Shown here: positions 1 to 8,813 of the stretch, in pieces
Numbering within the stretch: position 1 is the stretch's first letter
Layout: each line of letters begins with the position of its first letter
Origin: an uncultured Aliiroseovarius sp.
GTDB lineage: Bacteria > Pseudomonadota > Alphaproteobacteria > Rhodobacterales > Rhodobacteraceae
Direction of reading: 5' to 3'
Assembly (NCBI RefSeq): GCF_947492455.1
Contig: NZ_CANLNB010000001.1
Location: 558,001-622,000 of the forward strand
Length of the DNA: 64,000 nt
Program-made: the position numbers and the translations under genes
Notes under the pieces: model-generated
What the model saw: the letters and a program-made list of their open reading frames with translations, nothing else
The model's database searches: none
Told to the model about the DNA's origin: nothing

Positions 1-1
1 C

Positions 2-1219
2 CATCCATTTGGAGACCGCATCTATGCCCGGCTGACAGAAGAACGCGCCATGTCCGAGGCGCGCGCCGCATCAGTACGCGCGCGTGTTGGGCAACGTTTG
101 GGTCTTTTGGACGGTGTGCCAATCAGCTGGAAAGACCTGTTTGATACGGCGGGTACAGCGACCGAATCCGGCTCTGCTCTATTGAAAGACCGCGTGCCGT
201 CAGCGGATGCCGAGGTTTTGCGCAACGCGACCGCCGTCGGGATGATCTGCCTTGGCAAAACGCATATGAGCGAGCTGGCTTTTTCCGGCCTTGGCTTGAA
301 CCCCATCACCGCGACCAGCCCCTGTGTGAACGATCATGACGCCGTGTCGGGCGGTAGTTCGTCTGGCGCGGCGACCTCGGTCGCGTTTGGCCTTGCCCCG
401 TGTGGGATCGGGTCGGACACCGGGGGATCGGTGAGGATCCCCTCGGCGTGGAACGATCTGGTTGGGTTGAAGACGACCTCGGGCCGGGTATCGCTGAAGG
501 GCGTGGTGCCCTTGGTGGCCAGCTTTGACACGGTTGGCCCCTTGTGCCGCACGGTCGAAGATGCCGCCCTGATGCTGGCCGCGCTGGAAGGCAGGGCGCC
601 CGCCGATCTGCGCGGGGCATCCTTGAAAAACACGCGCCTTCTGGTGCTGGAAAACGGGTTCGAGGGCTGCCGGGACGAACCGCTGGCCGGGTTCGACAGT
701 GCGCTGGGCCGCATCATGGACGGCGGCGCGACGGTCAAACGTCTGCACCTGCCCATCGTGGACGAGGCGCTGGCCATGTCCGGCGTATTGTTCACCACCG
801 AGGCATACGCTACGTGGCGCGAGGAAATCGAAGCCCAGCCCGATCTGATGTTCGGCGAAATCCGTGAACGGTTCATGGCGGGCGCGTCCTTCTCGGGTGC
901 GGATTTTGTGGCGGCGTGGCAGCGGCTTGACGAGATACGCGCCGAATTCCTCTCCGAAATCGCCGGGTATGACGCGGTAGTCCTTCCGACCTCGGCCATC
1001 ATGCCGCCCAATGTGGATCGCCTGATGTCGGACCATGACTACTACGTCGAAGAAAACCTCTGGGCGCTGCGCAATACGCGGATCGGGAACTTGCTGGGCC
1101 TCTGCGGGCTAAGCCTGCCGACCGGGCTGCCCTCGACCGGGATCATGCTTCTGGGCGCGCCGATGGGCGAAGAACGCCTGCTGCGCCTTGGTGCTGCCTG
1201 CGAGGCCGTGTTGTCCTAA
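2..1219 (+). CDS. Amidase (amidase-signature family), 5' truncated
   Basis: The reading frame is open to the window edge, so the true start lies upstream; 405 residues are visible. It has the amidase-signature Ser-cisSer-Lys architecture: the lysine in VPISWKDLFDTAG, the Gly/Ser-rich GGSSSGAATS, and the nucleophile segment GSDTGGSVRIPS. These hydrolases cleave carbon-nitrogen amide bonds; the family includes GatA, but no gatB or gatC is adjacent, so a stand-alone catabolic amidase is more likely. An internal ATG at 50 exists, but the in-frame residues before it resemble the usual N-terminal helix of the family. Substrate cannot be told from the sequence. Confidence 0.85.
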   Translation, partial: HPFGDRIYARLTEERAMSEARAASVRARVGQRLGLLDGVPISWKDLFDTAGTATESGSALLKDRVPSADAEVLRNATAVGMICLGKTHMSELAFSGLGLNPITATSPCVNDHDAVSGGSSSGAATSVAFGLAPCGIGSDTGGSVRIPSAWNDLVGLKTTSGRVSLKGVVPLVASFDTVGPLCRTVEDAALMLAALEGRAPADLRGASLKNTRLLVLENGFEGCRDEPLAGFDSALGRIMDGGATVKRLHLPIVDEALAMSGVLFTTEAYATWREEIEAQPDLMFGEIRERFMAGASFSGADFVAAWQRLDEIRAEFLSEIAGYDAVVLPTSAIMPPNVDRLMSDHDYYVEENLWALRNTRIGNLLGLCGLSLPTGLPSTGIMLLGAPMGEERLLRLGAACEAVLS

Positions 1220-1349
1220 AAGCCACAACCAGCCCGCCCAAGCGTCGATTTTTACGGCGAAATTCTGGACCAGCCGGGATTTGCAGGCTATCGTCATCGG
1301 TAACGGGGCGACATGATCCCGAAAACTGAGGCAGTATAAAGACGTTCCA

Positions 1350-2531
1350 ATGACGTTTCCCGAGCGGTATTCCGGCTTGCCCGAGTATGCATTCCCGCGT
1401 TTGCGGACCCTTCTCGACGCTCATGCGCCGGGGGGCGAGGTCATGCATATGACCATTGGCGAGCCCAAGCATCCTTTCCCCAGCTGGGTTCCTGAAATAC
1501 TGGCCCAAGCCATTGATGGATTTGGGAAATATCCGCCGAATGACGGTGCGCCCGAACTGCTGAATGCGATCTCTGGCTGGCTGGATCGCCGCTATGGCGT
1601 GGATGTTCCTTCCGATCAGATCATGGCGCTGAACGGCACGCGCGAAGGTCTGTTCAACGCGTTGATCGCGCTGTGCCCCGAACAGACGGCGCGTGGCGAA
1701 AAGCCCGTCGTTCTGATCCCGAACCCGTTTTATCAGGTCTATGCGGTGGCCGCTGTGACGGTTGGCGCGGAACCCGTGTTCCTGCCCGCGACCCCCGACA
1801 ACAACTTCCTGCCGGACTATTCGAGGCTGCCGCCTGAGATCCTGAACCGGACCGAGGTCGCCTTCATCTGTTCGCCCACCAACCCGCAAGGGGCCGTGGC
1901 GGATCGTGACTACTGGGCCAACCTAATCGCGCTGGCCGAGAAGTATGATTTCAAGATCTTCGCCGACGAATGCTATTCCGAGATCTATCGCGATACCCCG
2001 CCCCCCGGCGCGCTTGAGGTTGCCCGCGAAGGCGGTGCGGATCCGGAACGCGTGACGATTTTCCATTCGCTGTCGAAACGCTCGAACCTTCCGGGTTTGC
2101 GCTCGGGCTTTGTGGCTGGCGGCCCGGAAAGCATCAAGCGGGTGCGCCAATTGCGCGCCTATGCGGGTGCGCCGCTGCCCCTGCCGCTTCAGCGCGTGGC
2201 CGAACGGGCGTGGACCGACGAAGACCATGTGATCGAAAACCGCCGGCTGTACCAAGAAAAGTACGCCATCGCGGACGAGATTTTTGCGGGCGTTCCGGGC
2301 TACAGGCCCCCGGAAGCCGGTTTTTTCCTGTGGCTGCCCGTCAATGACGGCGAAGAGGCCGCGATGAAAATGTGGACCGAGACCGGCGTGCGGGTTCTGC
2401 CCGGCGCGTATCTGTCGCGGGATGTGAATGAAGAAAACCCTGGCAAGGGGTTCATCCGGGTCGCCATGGTGGCCCCAAAAGAAGACATGACGCGTGGTCT
2501 GAACCAGATCCGCGACGGTCTGTATAAGTAA
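1350..2531 (+). CDS. dapC: PLP-dependent aminotransferase, DapC-like
   Basis: A 393-residue fold-type I aminotransferase. The PLP lysine lies in HSLSKRSNLPGLRSGF, and the SKRSN signature is typical of succinyldiaminopimelate aminotransferases, which transaminate N-succinyl-L,L-2-amino-6-ketopimelate in lysine and peptidoglycan-precursor synthesis. Other family marks are the cofactor-contacting NGTREGLFN, the SPTNPQG turn, and the ADECYSEIYRD aspartate that contacts the pyridine nitrogen. Length fits the family. It ends 12 bases before ftsK and may be co-transcribed with it. A different acceptor among class I/II aminotransferases is possible. Confidence 0.75.
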   Translation: MTFPERYSGLPEYAFPRLRTLLDAHAPGGEVMHMTIGEPKHPFPSWVPEILAQAIDGFGKYPPNDGAPELLNAISGWLDRRYGVDVPSDQIMALNGTREGLFNALIALCPEQTARGEKPVVLIPNPFYQVYAVAAVTVGAEPVFLPATPDNNFLPDYSRLPPEILNRTEVAFICSPTNPQGAVADRDYWANLIALAEKYDFKIFADECYSEIYRDTPPPGALEVAREGGADPERVTIFHSLSKRSNLPGLRSGFVAGGPESIKRVRQLRAYAGAPLPLPLQRVAERAWTDEDHVIENRRLYQEKYAIADEIFAGVPGYRPPEAGFFLWLPVNDGEEAAMKMWTETGVRVLPGAYLSRDVNEENPGKGFIRVAMVAPKEDMTRGLNQIRDGLYK

Positions 2532-2543
2532 GGACGAGGTGGT

Positions 2544-5468
2544 ATGGCGTATCAGGCGAAACAACGAGATCCGATCTTTGACAGCACCACGCAGGCGGTG
2601 TTGGAACGACGCGGGAAAGAGCTTTTGGGCATCGGACTGATTGCCCTGGGCATCGTGATTGCGCTGATCCTTGGAAGCTACTCGCCCGAAGATCCGGGCT
2701 GGATGTCGGCCACCGATACGCCTGCGCAGAACGCGCTTGGCCGGATTGGTGCCTTTATCGCCTCGCCTCTGTCTGTCATTTCGGGCCTTGGGTCTTGGGC
2801 CTTGCCGCTGATCCTTGTGGTTTGGGGCCTGCGCATGACCTTCCATTTCGGGGAAGAGCGCGCCATGGGCCGTCTGATCTTCGCCCCGATCGCCGTGGCG
2901 CTGTGCTCGGTCTATGCATCGACTTTGGTGCCGGGCGCGGGCTGGACCCATTCCTTTGGTCTGGGCGGTCTGTTCGGTGACACCGTACTGGGCGCGATGC
3001 TGTCGGCCCTGCCGGTCAGCGCGGGCACTGGGCTGAAAGCCATGTCGGTCATCGCCGCAATCGCTGCCATCGCCATGACCATGTTTGTCCTCGGTCTGGA
3101 CCGGGCTGAATTGAAACGCATCGGCCATTTCCTGGTGGTTGGCGTCATCATGACCTATGCTGGGCTTGCGTCCCTGTTGGGTAAGGGTGCGAAAGGTGCC
3201 GCCAGCGGAGCTGCCGCCACCGCCCGCCACATGCAGGATCGCTACGCCGCCCGCAAAGAACAACAGCAGCTGCAGGACGAGTATCAAGAGCTGTACGAGG
3301 AAGAGTTCCCCTCCCCGCCGCCCCTGCGCACCGCACGCGTTATGCGCCCGGAGCCGCCGATGCATGCGGCCCCTGAAGTCGTGATGCACGAAGAACCCGC
3401 CCCGGCCCCGCAGAAACAAGGCCTGCTGGCATCCCTGATGCGCCGCAACGTGGAGCCCGAGCCCGAATTGGTCGAACCCGCTGTTTTCGAAGGGGAAATC
3501 CCGGAAGAGCTGGGCGGCGAAGATCGCATTCGTGCCAAGATCGCCTCGGCGCTGAAGAACCGTTCGCGCCAGATGCCGATTGCCAATCCGATGCGCGCCG
3601 AGCCTCCGCTGGAGCGCGCCGTGTCGCGTCACCGCCGCAGCCCGGATCCGATGATCTTGGACACCTCGATGCCGGCCGAGCCCGACATGGCGGTGCCGAT
3701 GGAAGACCCCTATGCCGCGCCGATTGTCGAAGCGCCGATGGCTGATTTGGCCGAAGACGACGACATGATCGTCGAAGATCTGATGGCTCCGTCCGCAGAG
3801 CCCGAGGCACGTGTCTACACGCCTCAGCATTCGGGCTTCACCCAGCCTGCCAAGAAGGTTGTGCAGCACCCGCCGAAGAAACCGACCCAGCCGTCGACCC
3901 GTGCAAAGGCAGAAGCCCAGCCTGCGCTGAAGTTCGATGATGCCCACCCCGGCTACGAGCTTCCGCCGCTGAACCTGCTGGCGAACCCCGCCTCGATCGA
4001 GCGTCATGTTCTGTCGGACGAAGCGCTGGAAGAAAACGCGCGGATGCTGGAAACCGTGCTGGATGACTATGGCGTGAAGGGCGAGATCGTCTCGGTTCGC
4101 CCCGGCCCCGTCGTTACCATGTACGAATTGGAACCTGCGCCCGGCCTGAAAGCCAGCCGCGTGATCGGTCTGGCCGACGATATCGCGCGTTCGATGTCGG
4201 CCTTGTCGGCGCGTGTGTCGACCGTTCCCGGCCGCTCGGTCATCGGGATCGAACTGCCCAATGAGCGCCGCGAGATGGTGTCCTTCCGCGAGATCCTCTC
4301 GACCCGCGATTTTGGCGATGGCAACCACCGTCTGCCGCTGGCGCTGGGCAAGGATATCGGCGGTGAGCCCGTCGTGGCGAACCTTGCCAAGATGCCTCAC
4401 CTGCTGATCGCAGGGACCACCGGATCGGGTAAATCCGTGGCGATCAACACGATGATCATGTCGCTGCTTTACAAGCTGACGCCGGAAGAATGCCGGATGA
4501 TCATGATCGACCCGAAGATGCTGGAACTGTCTGTCTATGACGGCATCCCGCACCTGTTGTCGCCCGTTGTGACCGACCCGAAGAAGGCGGTCGTCGCCCT
4601 GAAATGGGTCGTGGGCGAGATGGAAGAGCGCTATCGCAAGATGTCCAAAATGGGCGTGCGCAACATCGAGGGCTATAACTCGCGCGTCGCCGACACGTTG
4701 GCCAAAGGCGAGATGTTCGAACGTACCGTTCAGACGGGCTTTGACGATGATACCGGCGAACCGATTTTCGAGACCGAGGAATTCGCCCCCGAAAAACTGC
4801 CCTTCATCGTCGTTGTGGTCGATGAAATGGCCGACCTAATGATGGTCGCGGGCAAGGAAATCGAGGCCTGCATCCAGCGTCTGGCCCAGATGGCGCGTGC
4901 ATCCGGCATTCACATCATCATGGCCACGCAGCGCCCGTCGGTTGACGTGATCACCGGCACGATCAAGGCCAACTTCCCCACCCGGATTTCGTTCCAGGTG
5001 ACCTCGAAAGTCGACAGCCGCACCATTCTGGGTGAACAGGGGGCCGAGCAGCTTCTGGGCATGGGTGACATGCTGTACATGGCTGGCGGTTCCAAGATCA
5101 CCCGCGTGCACGGCCCGTTCGTGTCGGACGAAGAAGTTGAAGAGATCGTTAGCTATCTGAAAAGCTTCGGCCCGCCCGAATATGTGGGCGGCGTGTCGGA
5201 TGGCCCGTCGGAAGACAAGGCCGACAATATCGACGCGGTTCTGGGGCTGTCGACCGGTGGCAACACCAACGGCGAAGACGCGCTGTATGATCAGGCCGTG
5301 GCGATTGTGATCAAGGATCGCAAATGCTCGACATCCTACATCCAGCGCAAACTTGGCATCGGCTATAACAAGGCCGCGCGTCTGGTCGAGCAGATGGAAG
5401 ACGAAGGCCTTGTGTCCGCGTCCAACCATGTCGGCAAACGCGAAATCCTTATTCCAGAACAGCAGTAA
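2544..5468 (+). CDS. ftsK: DNA translocase FtsK
   Basis: A 974-residue FtsK/SpoIIIE-type motor that couples chromosome segregation to septation. The N-terminal 210 residues hold about four membrane spans. A long Pro/Glu-rich linker (about 230-460) leads to the alpha/beta motor, with Walker A GTTGSGKS near residue 625 and Walker [12 protein letters not shown] near 754. The C-terminal winged-helix gamma domain (about 905-974, including [16 protein letters not shown]) would read KOPS polarity signals. Length is normal for alphaproteobacterial FtsK. A long reading frame on the opposite strand is only a codon-composition shadow. Confidence 0.96.
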   Translation: MAYQAKQRDPIFDSTTQAVLERRGKELLGIGLIALGIVIALILGSYSPEDPGWMSATDTPAQNALGRIGAFIASPLSVISGLGSWALPLILVVWGLRMTFHFGEERAMGRLIFAPIAVALCSVYASTLVPGAGWTHSFGLGGLFGDTVLGAMLSALPVSAGTGLKAMSVIAAIAAIAMTMFVLGLDRAELKRIGHFLVVGVIMTYAGLASLLGKGAKGAASGAAATARHMQDRYAARKEQQQLQDEYQELYEEEFPSPPPLRTARVMRPEPPMHAAPEVVMHEEPAPAPQKQGLLASLMRRNVEPEPELVEPAVFEGEIPEELGGEDRIRAKIASALKNRSRQMPIANPMRAEPPLERAVSRHRRSPDPMILDTSMPAEPDMAVPMEDPYAAPIVEAPMADLAEDDDMIVEDLMAPSAEPEARVYTPQHSGFTQPAKKVVQHPPKKPTQPSTRAKAEAQPALKFDDAHPGYELPPLNLLANPASIERHVLSDEALEENARMLETVLDDYGVKGEIVSVRPGPVVTMYELEPAPGLKASRVIGLADDIARSMSALSARVSTVPGRSVIGIELPNERREMVSFREILSTRDFGDGNHRLPLALGKDIGGEPVVANLAKMPHLLIAGTTGSGKSVAINTMIMSLLYKLTPEECRMIMIDPKMLELSVYDGIPHLLSPVVTDPKKAVVALKWVVGEMEERYRKMSKMGVRNIEGYNSRVADTLAKGEMFERTVQTGFDDDTGEPIFETEEFAPEKLPFIVVVVDEMADLMMVAGKEIEACIQRLAQMARASGIHIIMATQRPSVDVITGTIKANFPTRISFQVTSKVDSRTILGEQGAEQLLGMGDMLYMAGGSKITRVHGPFVSDEEVEEIVSYLKSFGPPEYVGGVSDGPSEDKADNIDAVLGLSTGGNTNGEDALYDQAVAIVIKDRKCSTSYIQRKLGIGYNKAARLVEQMEDEGLVSASNHVGKREILIPEQQ

Positions 5469-5496
5469 CGCCCCGCCCGGACAACGATCCGGACAG

Positions 5497-5520
5497 CGCC
5501 GTCCCTTCGGGGGCGGCGCG
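5497..5520 (+). terminator. Putative terminator after ftsK
   Basis: A ten-base stem (GCGCCGTCCC pairing with GGGGCGGCGC, one G-U pair) with a stable TTCG tetraloop lies 29 bases after the ftsK stop. The T-run after it is weak, so termination strength is uncertain. Confidence 0.55.
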
Positions 5521-5562
5521 ACTTTCAACGACAACAAACGACAACACAACTGAGGCAAACCC

Positions 5563-5910
5563 ATGATTCAACGTCGTCACACTACCGACCGTATGAGCCA
5601 AAGCGTCACCCATAAGGGCGTCGTCTATCTGGCCGGTCAGGTCGGCACCCCCGGCAACAGCGTCGCCGAGCAGACCCGCGAATGTCTGGAACAGGTCGAG
5701 AAGCTGCTCGAAGAGGCAGGTTCCTCGACCAAGCACATGCTGCAGGCGATCATCTGGATGGCCGACATGAAAGACTTTGCCGAGATGAATAAAGTCTGGG
5801 ATGCATGGGTGCCGAAGGGCCATGCGCCTGCACGGGCCACCGGCTCGGCCGATCTGGCCACGCCGGATCACAAGGTCGAAGTGATCGTGACCGCCGCGGT
5901 TATCGAGTAA
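5563..5910 (+). CDS. RidA family protein (YjgF/YER057c/UK114)
   Basis: A 115-residue protein of RidA-family length. It shows the conserved GVVYLAGQVGTPG strand-turn, the QAIIWMADMKDFAEMNKVW helix and the PARATGSADLA segment, whose arginine binds the carboxylate in RidA enzymes. True RidA hydrolyses reactive enamine/imine intermediates released by PLP enzymes. This copy lacks the exact RidA signature C-terminus, so it may belong to another Rid subgroup. The nearby PLP aminotransferase at 1350-2531 is a plausible source of such intermediates, but that link is inference. Confidence 0.85.
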   Translation: MIQRRHTTDRMSQSVTHKGVVYLAGQVGTPGNSVAEQTRECLEQVEKLLEEAGSSTKHMLQAIIWMADMKDFAEMNKVWDAWVPKGHAPARATGSADLATPDHKVEVIVTAAVIE

Positions 5911-5948
5911 CCGCCCACCTTGAAAGGCGCGTTATCGCCTATCATCTA

Positions 5949-6000
5949 CTGTTCGGGCTTAATTTCCCCGTATCAAACGGGATAAGGTAAGCCCGAGCAG
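5949..6000. repeat. Large imperfect inverted repeat before lolA
   Basis: CTGTTCGGGCTTA (5949-5961) pairs with TAAGCCCGAGCAG (5988-6000) with a single G-U-type mismatch. A second stem inside (TCCCCGT against ACGGGA) extends the hairpin. It lies between the RidA-family gene and lolA, ending 15 bases before the lolA start. There is no clear T-run, so it may be a 5' UTR structure of lolA, a read-through-limiting hairpin or a dispersed palindromic repeat. Confidence 0.55.
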
Positions 6001-6014
6001 TAAAGGTAGTATGA

Positions 6015-6620
6015 ATGACCCCCTTGCGTATGACTTTCGCCGCACTGGCCCTGATGGCCACGGCGCTTCCGGCTCAGGCCGATAAGATCAGCCTGAACGC
6101 TATTTCCAGCTATTTGAACGGTCTGAGCACCGCCAGATCGCAGTTCACCCAGATCAATGATGACGGCACGATCTCGACCGGGACGATCTATCTGAAACGT
6201 CCGGGGCGCGCGCGGTTTGAATACAACCCGCCGATGGATGCGCTGGTCGTGGCGGGCGGGTCTCAGGTTGCGATCTTTGACGGAAAATCCAACGCAGGGC
6301 CACAGCAATACCCGCTGAAACGCACGCCGCTGAACTTGATTCTGGCGCGCAATGTGAATTTGGGTCAGGCCAATATGGTGGTGGGTCACAGCTATGATGG
6401 GACGGCCACAACGGTTGTCGCACAGGACCCCGAGAACCCTGATGTTGGGACGATCGAGCTGAAGTTCACGGCGAACCCGACCGAGCTGCGCCAATGGATC
6501 ATCACCGACAACGCGGGATCGCAGACAACCGTTCTGTTGGGTGAGCTTGAGAAGGGTATGGACCTCCGTGCGTCGCTATTTTCGATTACCGCCGAGGTCA
6601 ACAAACGGTCACGCAACTAG
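6015..6620 (+). CDS. lolA: Outer-membrane lipoprotein carrier protein LolA
   Basis: A 201-residue secreted protein. The N-terminal signal peptide (FAALALMATALPAQA) is followed by ADKISLNAISSYLNGLSTAR and the FTQINDDGTISTGTIYLKRPGRARFEY segment that begins the LolA half-barrel. LolA accepts lipoproteins from the LolCDE transporter and ferries them across the periplasm to the outer membrane. The ATG at 6015 gives a proper signal peptide; another ATG at 6011 is out of frame. It converges with an SLT-domain lipoprotein across a shared terminator. Sequence conservation in this family is low, but the N-terminal half is characteristic. Confidence 0.88.
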   Translation: MTPLRMTFAALALMATALPAQADKISLNAISSYLNGLSTARSQFTQINDDGTISTGTIYLKRPGRARFEYNPPMDALVVAGGSQVAIFDGKSNAGPQQYPLKRTPLNLILARNVNLGQANMVVGHSYDGTATTVVAQDPENPDVGTIELKFTANPTELRQWIITDNAGSQTTVLLGELEKGMDLRASLFSITAEVNKRSRN

Positions 6621-6636
6621 GCGAGTTCTTGGAAAA

Positions 6637-6661
6637 TCTGACCCGGGTTTGCCGGGTCAGA
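6637..6661. terminator. Bidirectional terminator between lolA and the SLT lipoprotein
   Basis: A perfect ten-base stem, TCTGACCCGG and CCGGGTCAGA, with a five-base loop lies exactly between the two convergent stop codons (6620 and 6669). It is well placed to end both transcripts. Confidence 0.75.
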
Positions 6662-6668
6662 CTCTGTC

Positions 6669-7244
6669 TTAGCGGCAGTTTGCCAGCTGGATTTGATACA
6701 TGATCGAGCGGCTTGCGACCTCGTCCGCCACACGGACCAGCCAGGATTTCGACTTATAGCTGCCGCGCAAATATCCGGTCCGACCCTCGTGATAGGCCAG
6801 ATACTGGTTGCGCGCGTCATGCAGCGGGATGCCGGTGACCTCGGTCGTTTTGGTCATGTACCAGCCCATGAAATCCGTCGCGTCTTGGATCTTGGTGCGT
6901 TTTGCGCTGCGGCCGCCTTCGGCCCGCTGGTATTCCTTCCACGTGCCGTCCAGCGCCTGCGCATAGCCATAGGCCGAGCTTTGGCGCCCCATGGGCAACA
7001 CGCCCAGCACGTATTTCACAGGTGTGCGCGCATCGTGGACGAACTTCGATTCCTGATAGATAACTGCCATCTGGACGTGAACGGGGACATTCCATTTCCG
7101 TTCTGTCTTCTTCATGGCGCGCAAGATTTTGGGCTGCTGCCGAACGATGCTACATGCATTGTCCAGATTGCGCGGGGCCTTTGAGCCCCCGCCACATGAC
7201 GCCACGAACGCCACGACCATGGTCGCGAGAATGAGTTTTTTCAT
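6669..7244 (-). CDS. Transglycosylase SLT-domain lipoprotein
   Basis: A 191-residue predicted lipoprotein. The signal peptide ends in the lipobox FVASC (Cys at about residue 17). The remainder resembles a lysozyme-like SLT domain: IYQESKF supplies the likely catalytic glutamate, SSAYGYAQALDGTW the substrate-groove motif, and NQYLAYHEGRTGYLRGSY the C-terminal lobe. Such enzymes cleave peptidoglycan between MurNAc and GlcNAc. Anchoring would put it in the periplasm, probably on the outer membrane, which fits lolA being its convergent neighbour. Enzymatic activity is inferred from the motifs. Confidence 0.82.
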   Translation of the reverse strand: MKKLILATMVVAFVASCGGGSKAPRNLDNACSIVRQQPKILRAMKKTERKWNVPVHVQMAVIYQESKFVHDARTPVKYVLGVLPMGRQSSAYGYAQALDGTWKEYQRAEGGRSAKRTKIQDATDFMGWYMTKTTEVTGIPLHDARNQYLAYHEGRTGYLRGSYKSKSWLVRVADEVASRSIMYQIQLANCR

Positions 7245-7462
7245 CTGCCTACTGCTCGTATGTTTTTTCGCTATTCTAGCGGATTTTAGGGCCCGTGGGA
7301 ATCACCTGATCCGCCTTTTTCGCACCCGCGGCACATCTTTGCCGGTCGGCTGAAAACCGCGCCTTCCGGGGGCGTGATGCCCAAACTGTTTCCAAAAAAT
7401 CCGGCCCAGTTGCATGGACAATCCAAGGTGTTCGGCGTTAGTGATGGGACAAGGTTGGATTA

Positions 7463-7789
7463 ATGTTGAAGACACACGCGAAATATCATCTGGGCCAAGT
7501 TGTGCGCCACCGGAAGCATCCCTTCCGAGGGGTGGTTTTTGACGTAGATGCGATTTTTTCCAACACCGAGGAATGGTACGACGCCATTCCCGAAGACAGC
7601 CGCCCGTCCAAGGATCAGCCGTTCTATCACCTGCTGGCCGAGAATGACCAAAGCTATTACGTGGCCTATGTGTCCGAGCAGAATCTGGTCGAAGATCACT
7701 CGGGCGAGCCGGTCGAACACCCTGATCTGCATGATCTTTTCGGCGATTTCGAAGACGGCCAGTACCCGCTTCAGGTACAGCTGAACTAA
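7463..7789 (+). CDS. hspQ: Heat-shock protein HspQ (YccV-like)
   Basis: A 108-residue protein matching HspQ over its full length: KYHLGQVVRHRKHPFRGVVF at the N-terminus, then PFYHLLAENDQSYYVAYVSEQNL and the C-terminal VEHPDLHDLFGDF. HspQ binds hemimethylated DNA and in enterobacteria acts as a specificity enhancer of Lon. The upstream 218 bases between this gene and the divergent SLT lipoprotein contain no further gene and no convincing sigma-32 promoter that I could pick out by eye. It converges with the anti-sigma kinase gene downstream. Confidence 0.92.
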   Translation: MLKTHAKYHLGQVVRHRKHPFRGVVFDVDAIFSNTEEWYDAIPEDSRPSKDQPFYHLLAENDQSYYVAYVSEQNLVEDHSGEPVEHPDLHDLFGDFEDGQYPLQVQLN

Positions 7790-7885
7790 TCAAATTTCCG
7801 CGAATTACAACGCAGTTGGCCTCTGGGCCAGCGCGCTGGTTTGATCGCTTCTTACCTCTCAGAATGGGTGCGCATGGCCCCAAAT

Positions 7886-8338
7886 TCAGGCCTGTTCCTC
7901 TGCAGGTTTTGGGATCTGGAAGGACAGGATATTTCGCCCATCGCGCCGTTCATACTGAAGGCCATCGGTCAGCTCTTGCACCAAAAGCCAGCCGAATCCC
8001 CCCTCGGGCAGATCGCCCGTTTCGCAGGCCAGATCATAATCGACCTGCTTGTTGGGCAGATCTGCGGGCAAGGGCAGCCCTTCGTCCTGTACCAGAACGC
8101 GTAGCCCAGTGTCTGATGGATCGACCGACAACCGAATGTGGCCCGACGGGTCTTCCTGATAGGCGTGCTCGACAATGTTGTTCAGAACCTCGGCCAGAAC
8201 AATTTCGACCACCGATTTTTCATCGTCCGACAGGGTCAGGGAAAGCACCTTCCCCAAGGCCTGTCGCACAGAAAAGTTGTCGCTTGGAAAGTCCAGCTTC
8301 AGGCATTGATCCGAATGTGGCGTCGCCGCGTTCTGCAA
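7886..8338 (-). CDS. Anti-sigma regulatory kinase (RsbW/SpoIIAB-like HATPase)
   Basis: A 150-residue GHKL ATP-binding protein. The N-box is EVLNNIVEHAY, the G1-like box is VQDEGLPLP and a glycine-rich G2-like segment is GGFGWLLVQELTDGL. This is the size of stand-alone anti-sigma kinases, which sequester a sigma factor or other partner and phosphorylate a STAS antagonist. The gene encoding a STAS protein lies immediately upstream on the same strand (8367-8714), forming a classic partner-switch pair. No cognate sigma factor or PP2C phosphatase is adjacent; the PP2C at 41871-42656 is far away and sits with a kinase. Confidence 0.88.
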   Translation of the reverse strand: MQNAATPHSDQCLKLDFPSDNFSVRQALGKVLSLTLSDDEKSVVEIVLAEVLNNIVEHAYQEDPSGHIRLSVDPSDTGLRVLVQDEGLPLPADLPNKQVDYDLACETGDLPEGGFGWLLVQELTDGLQYERRDGRNILSFQIPKPAEEQA

Positions 8339-8366
8339 GTCTGTGCACTCCTATAGCGCGGGTGTG

Positions 8367-8714
8367 TCAGCTTGCGTTGGCAAGGCCGCCATCAAGGGCC
8401 GCATCTACGTTGTCATGGATGGTAAAGACCGAGTCCATACGTGTCAGTGCAAAGACTTTGCCGACGGTGTTGGACAGGGCGGCCAGTTCAAAGCTGCGCC
8501 CGTCGGGCACTTGCTTCATGGCGGCGACAATCGCGCCAAGGCCGCTTGAGTCGATGAAGTCGACTTTCGTCATATCCACGACCACGCGCTGCGGGCCATC
8601 CGACGTCATGTCGCGCATCTGATCCTTGAACTTGATGGCGATGGCGGCGTCAATTCGACTGTTGTCTACGGTGATCACTCGGGCCTTGGGCCCGTCTTGA
8701 TAGGTCAGTTGCAC
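8367..8714 (-). CDS. STAS-domain anti-sigma factor antagonist
   Basis: A 115-residue single STAS domain. VVVDMTKVDFIDSSGLGAIV carries the conserved phospho-accepting serine in the DSSGLG loop. In partner switching the unphosphorylated STAS protein binds the anti-sigma kinase and frees its target. The gene starts at a GTG at 8714 preceded by AGGAAGGAG and is divergent from the thiolase gene. The HATPase gene follows after 28 bases, so the two are almost certainly one transcript. Confidence 0.9.
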   Translation of the reverse strand: MQLTYQDGPKARVITVDNSRIDAAIAIKFKDQMRDMTSDGPQRVVVDMTKVDFIDSSGLGAIVAAMKQVPDGRSFELAALSNTVGKVFALTRMDSVFTIHDNVDAALDGGLANAS

Positions 8715-8813
8715 GGGATCGCTCCTTCCTCGCGGTTAGTAGAACTACAGTCTAGACGGCGATCCTTACCATTCGGTAAGCGAGTACGGGAAAAGCACAG
8801 GTTGGAGGCTAAG

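Noticed and set aside
1923-4553. 876-codon open frame antisense to the DapC-like gene and ftsK
   Set aside because: It is His/Arg/Gln-rich with no domain and lies opposite well-supported coding sequence. This is a typical high-GC shadow frame.
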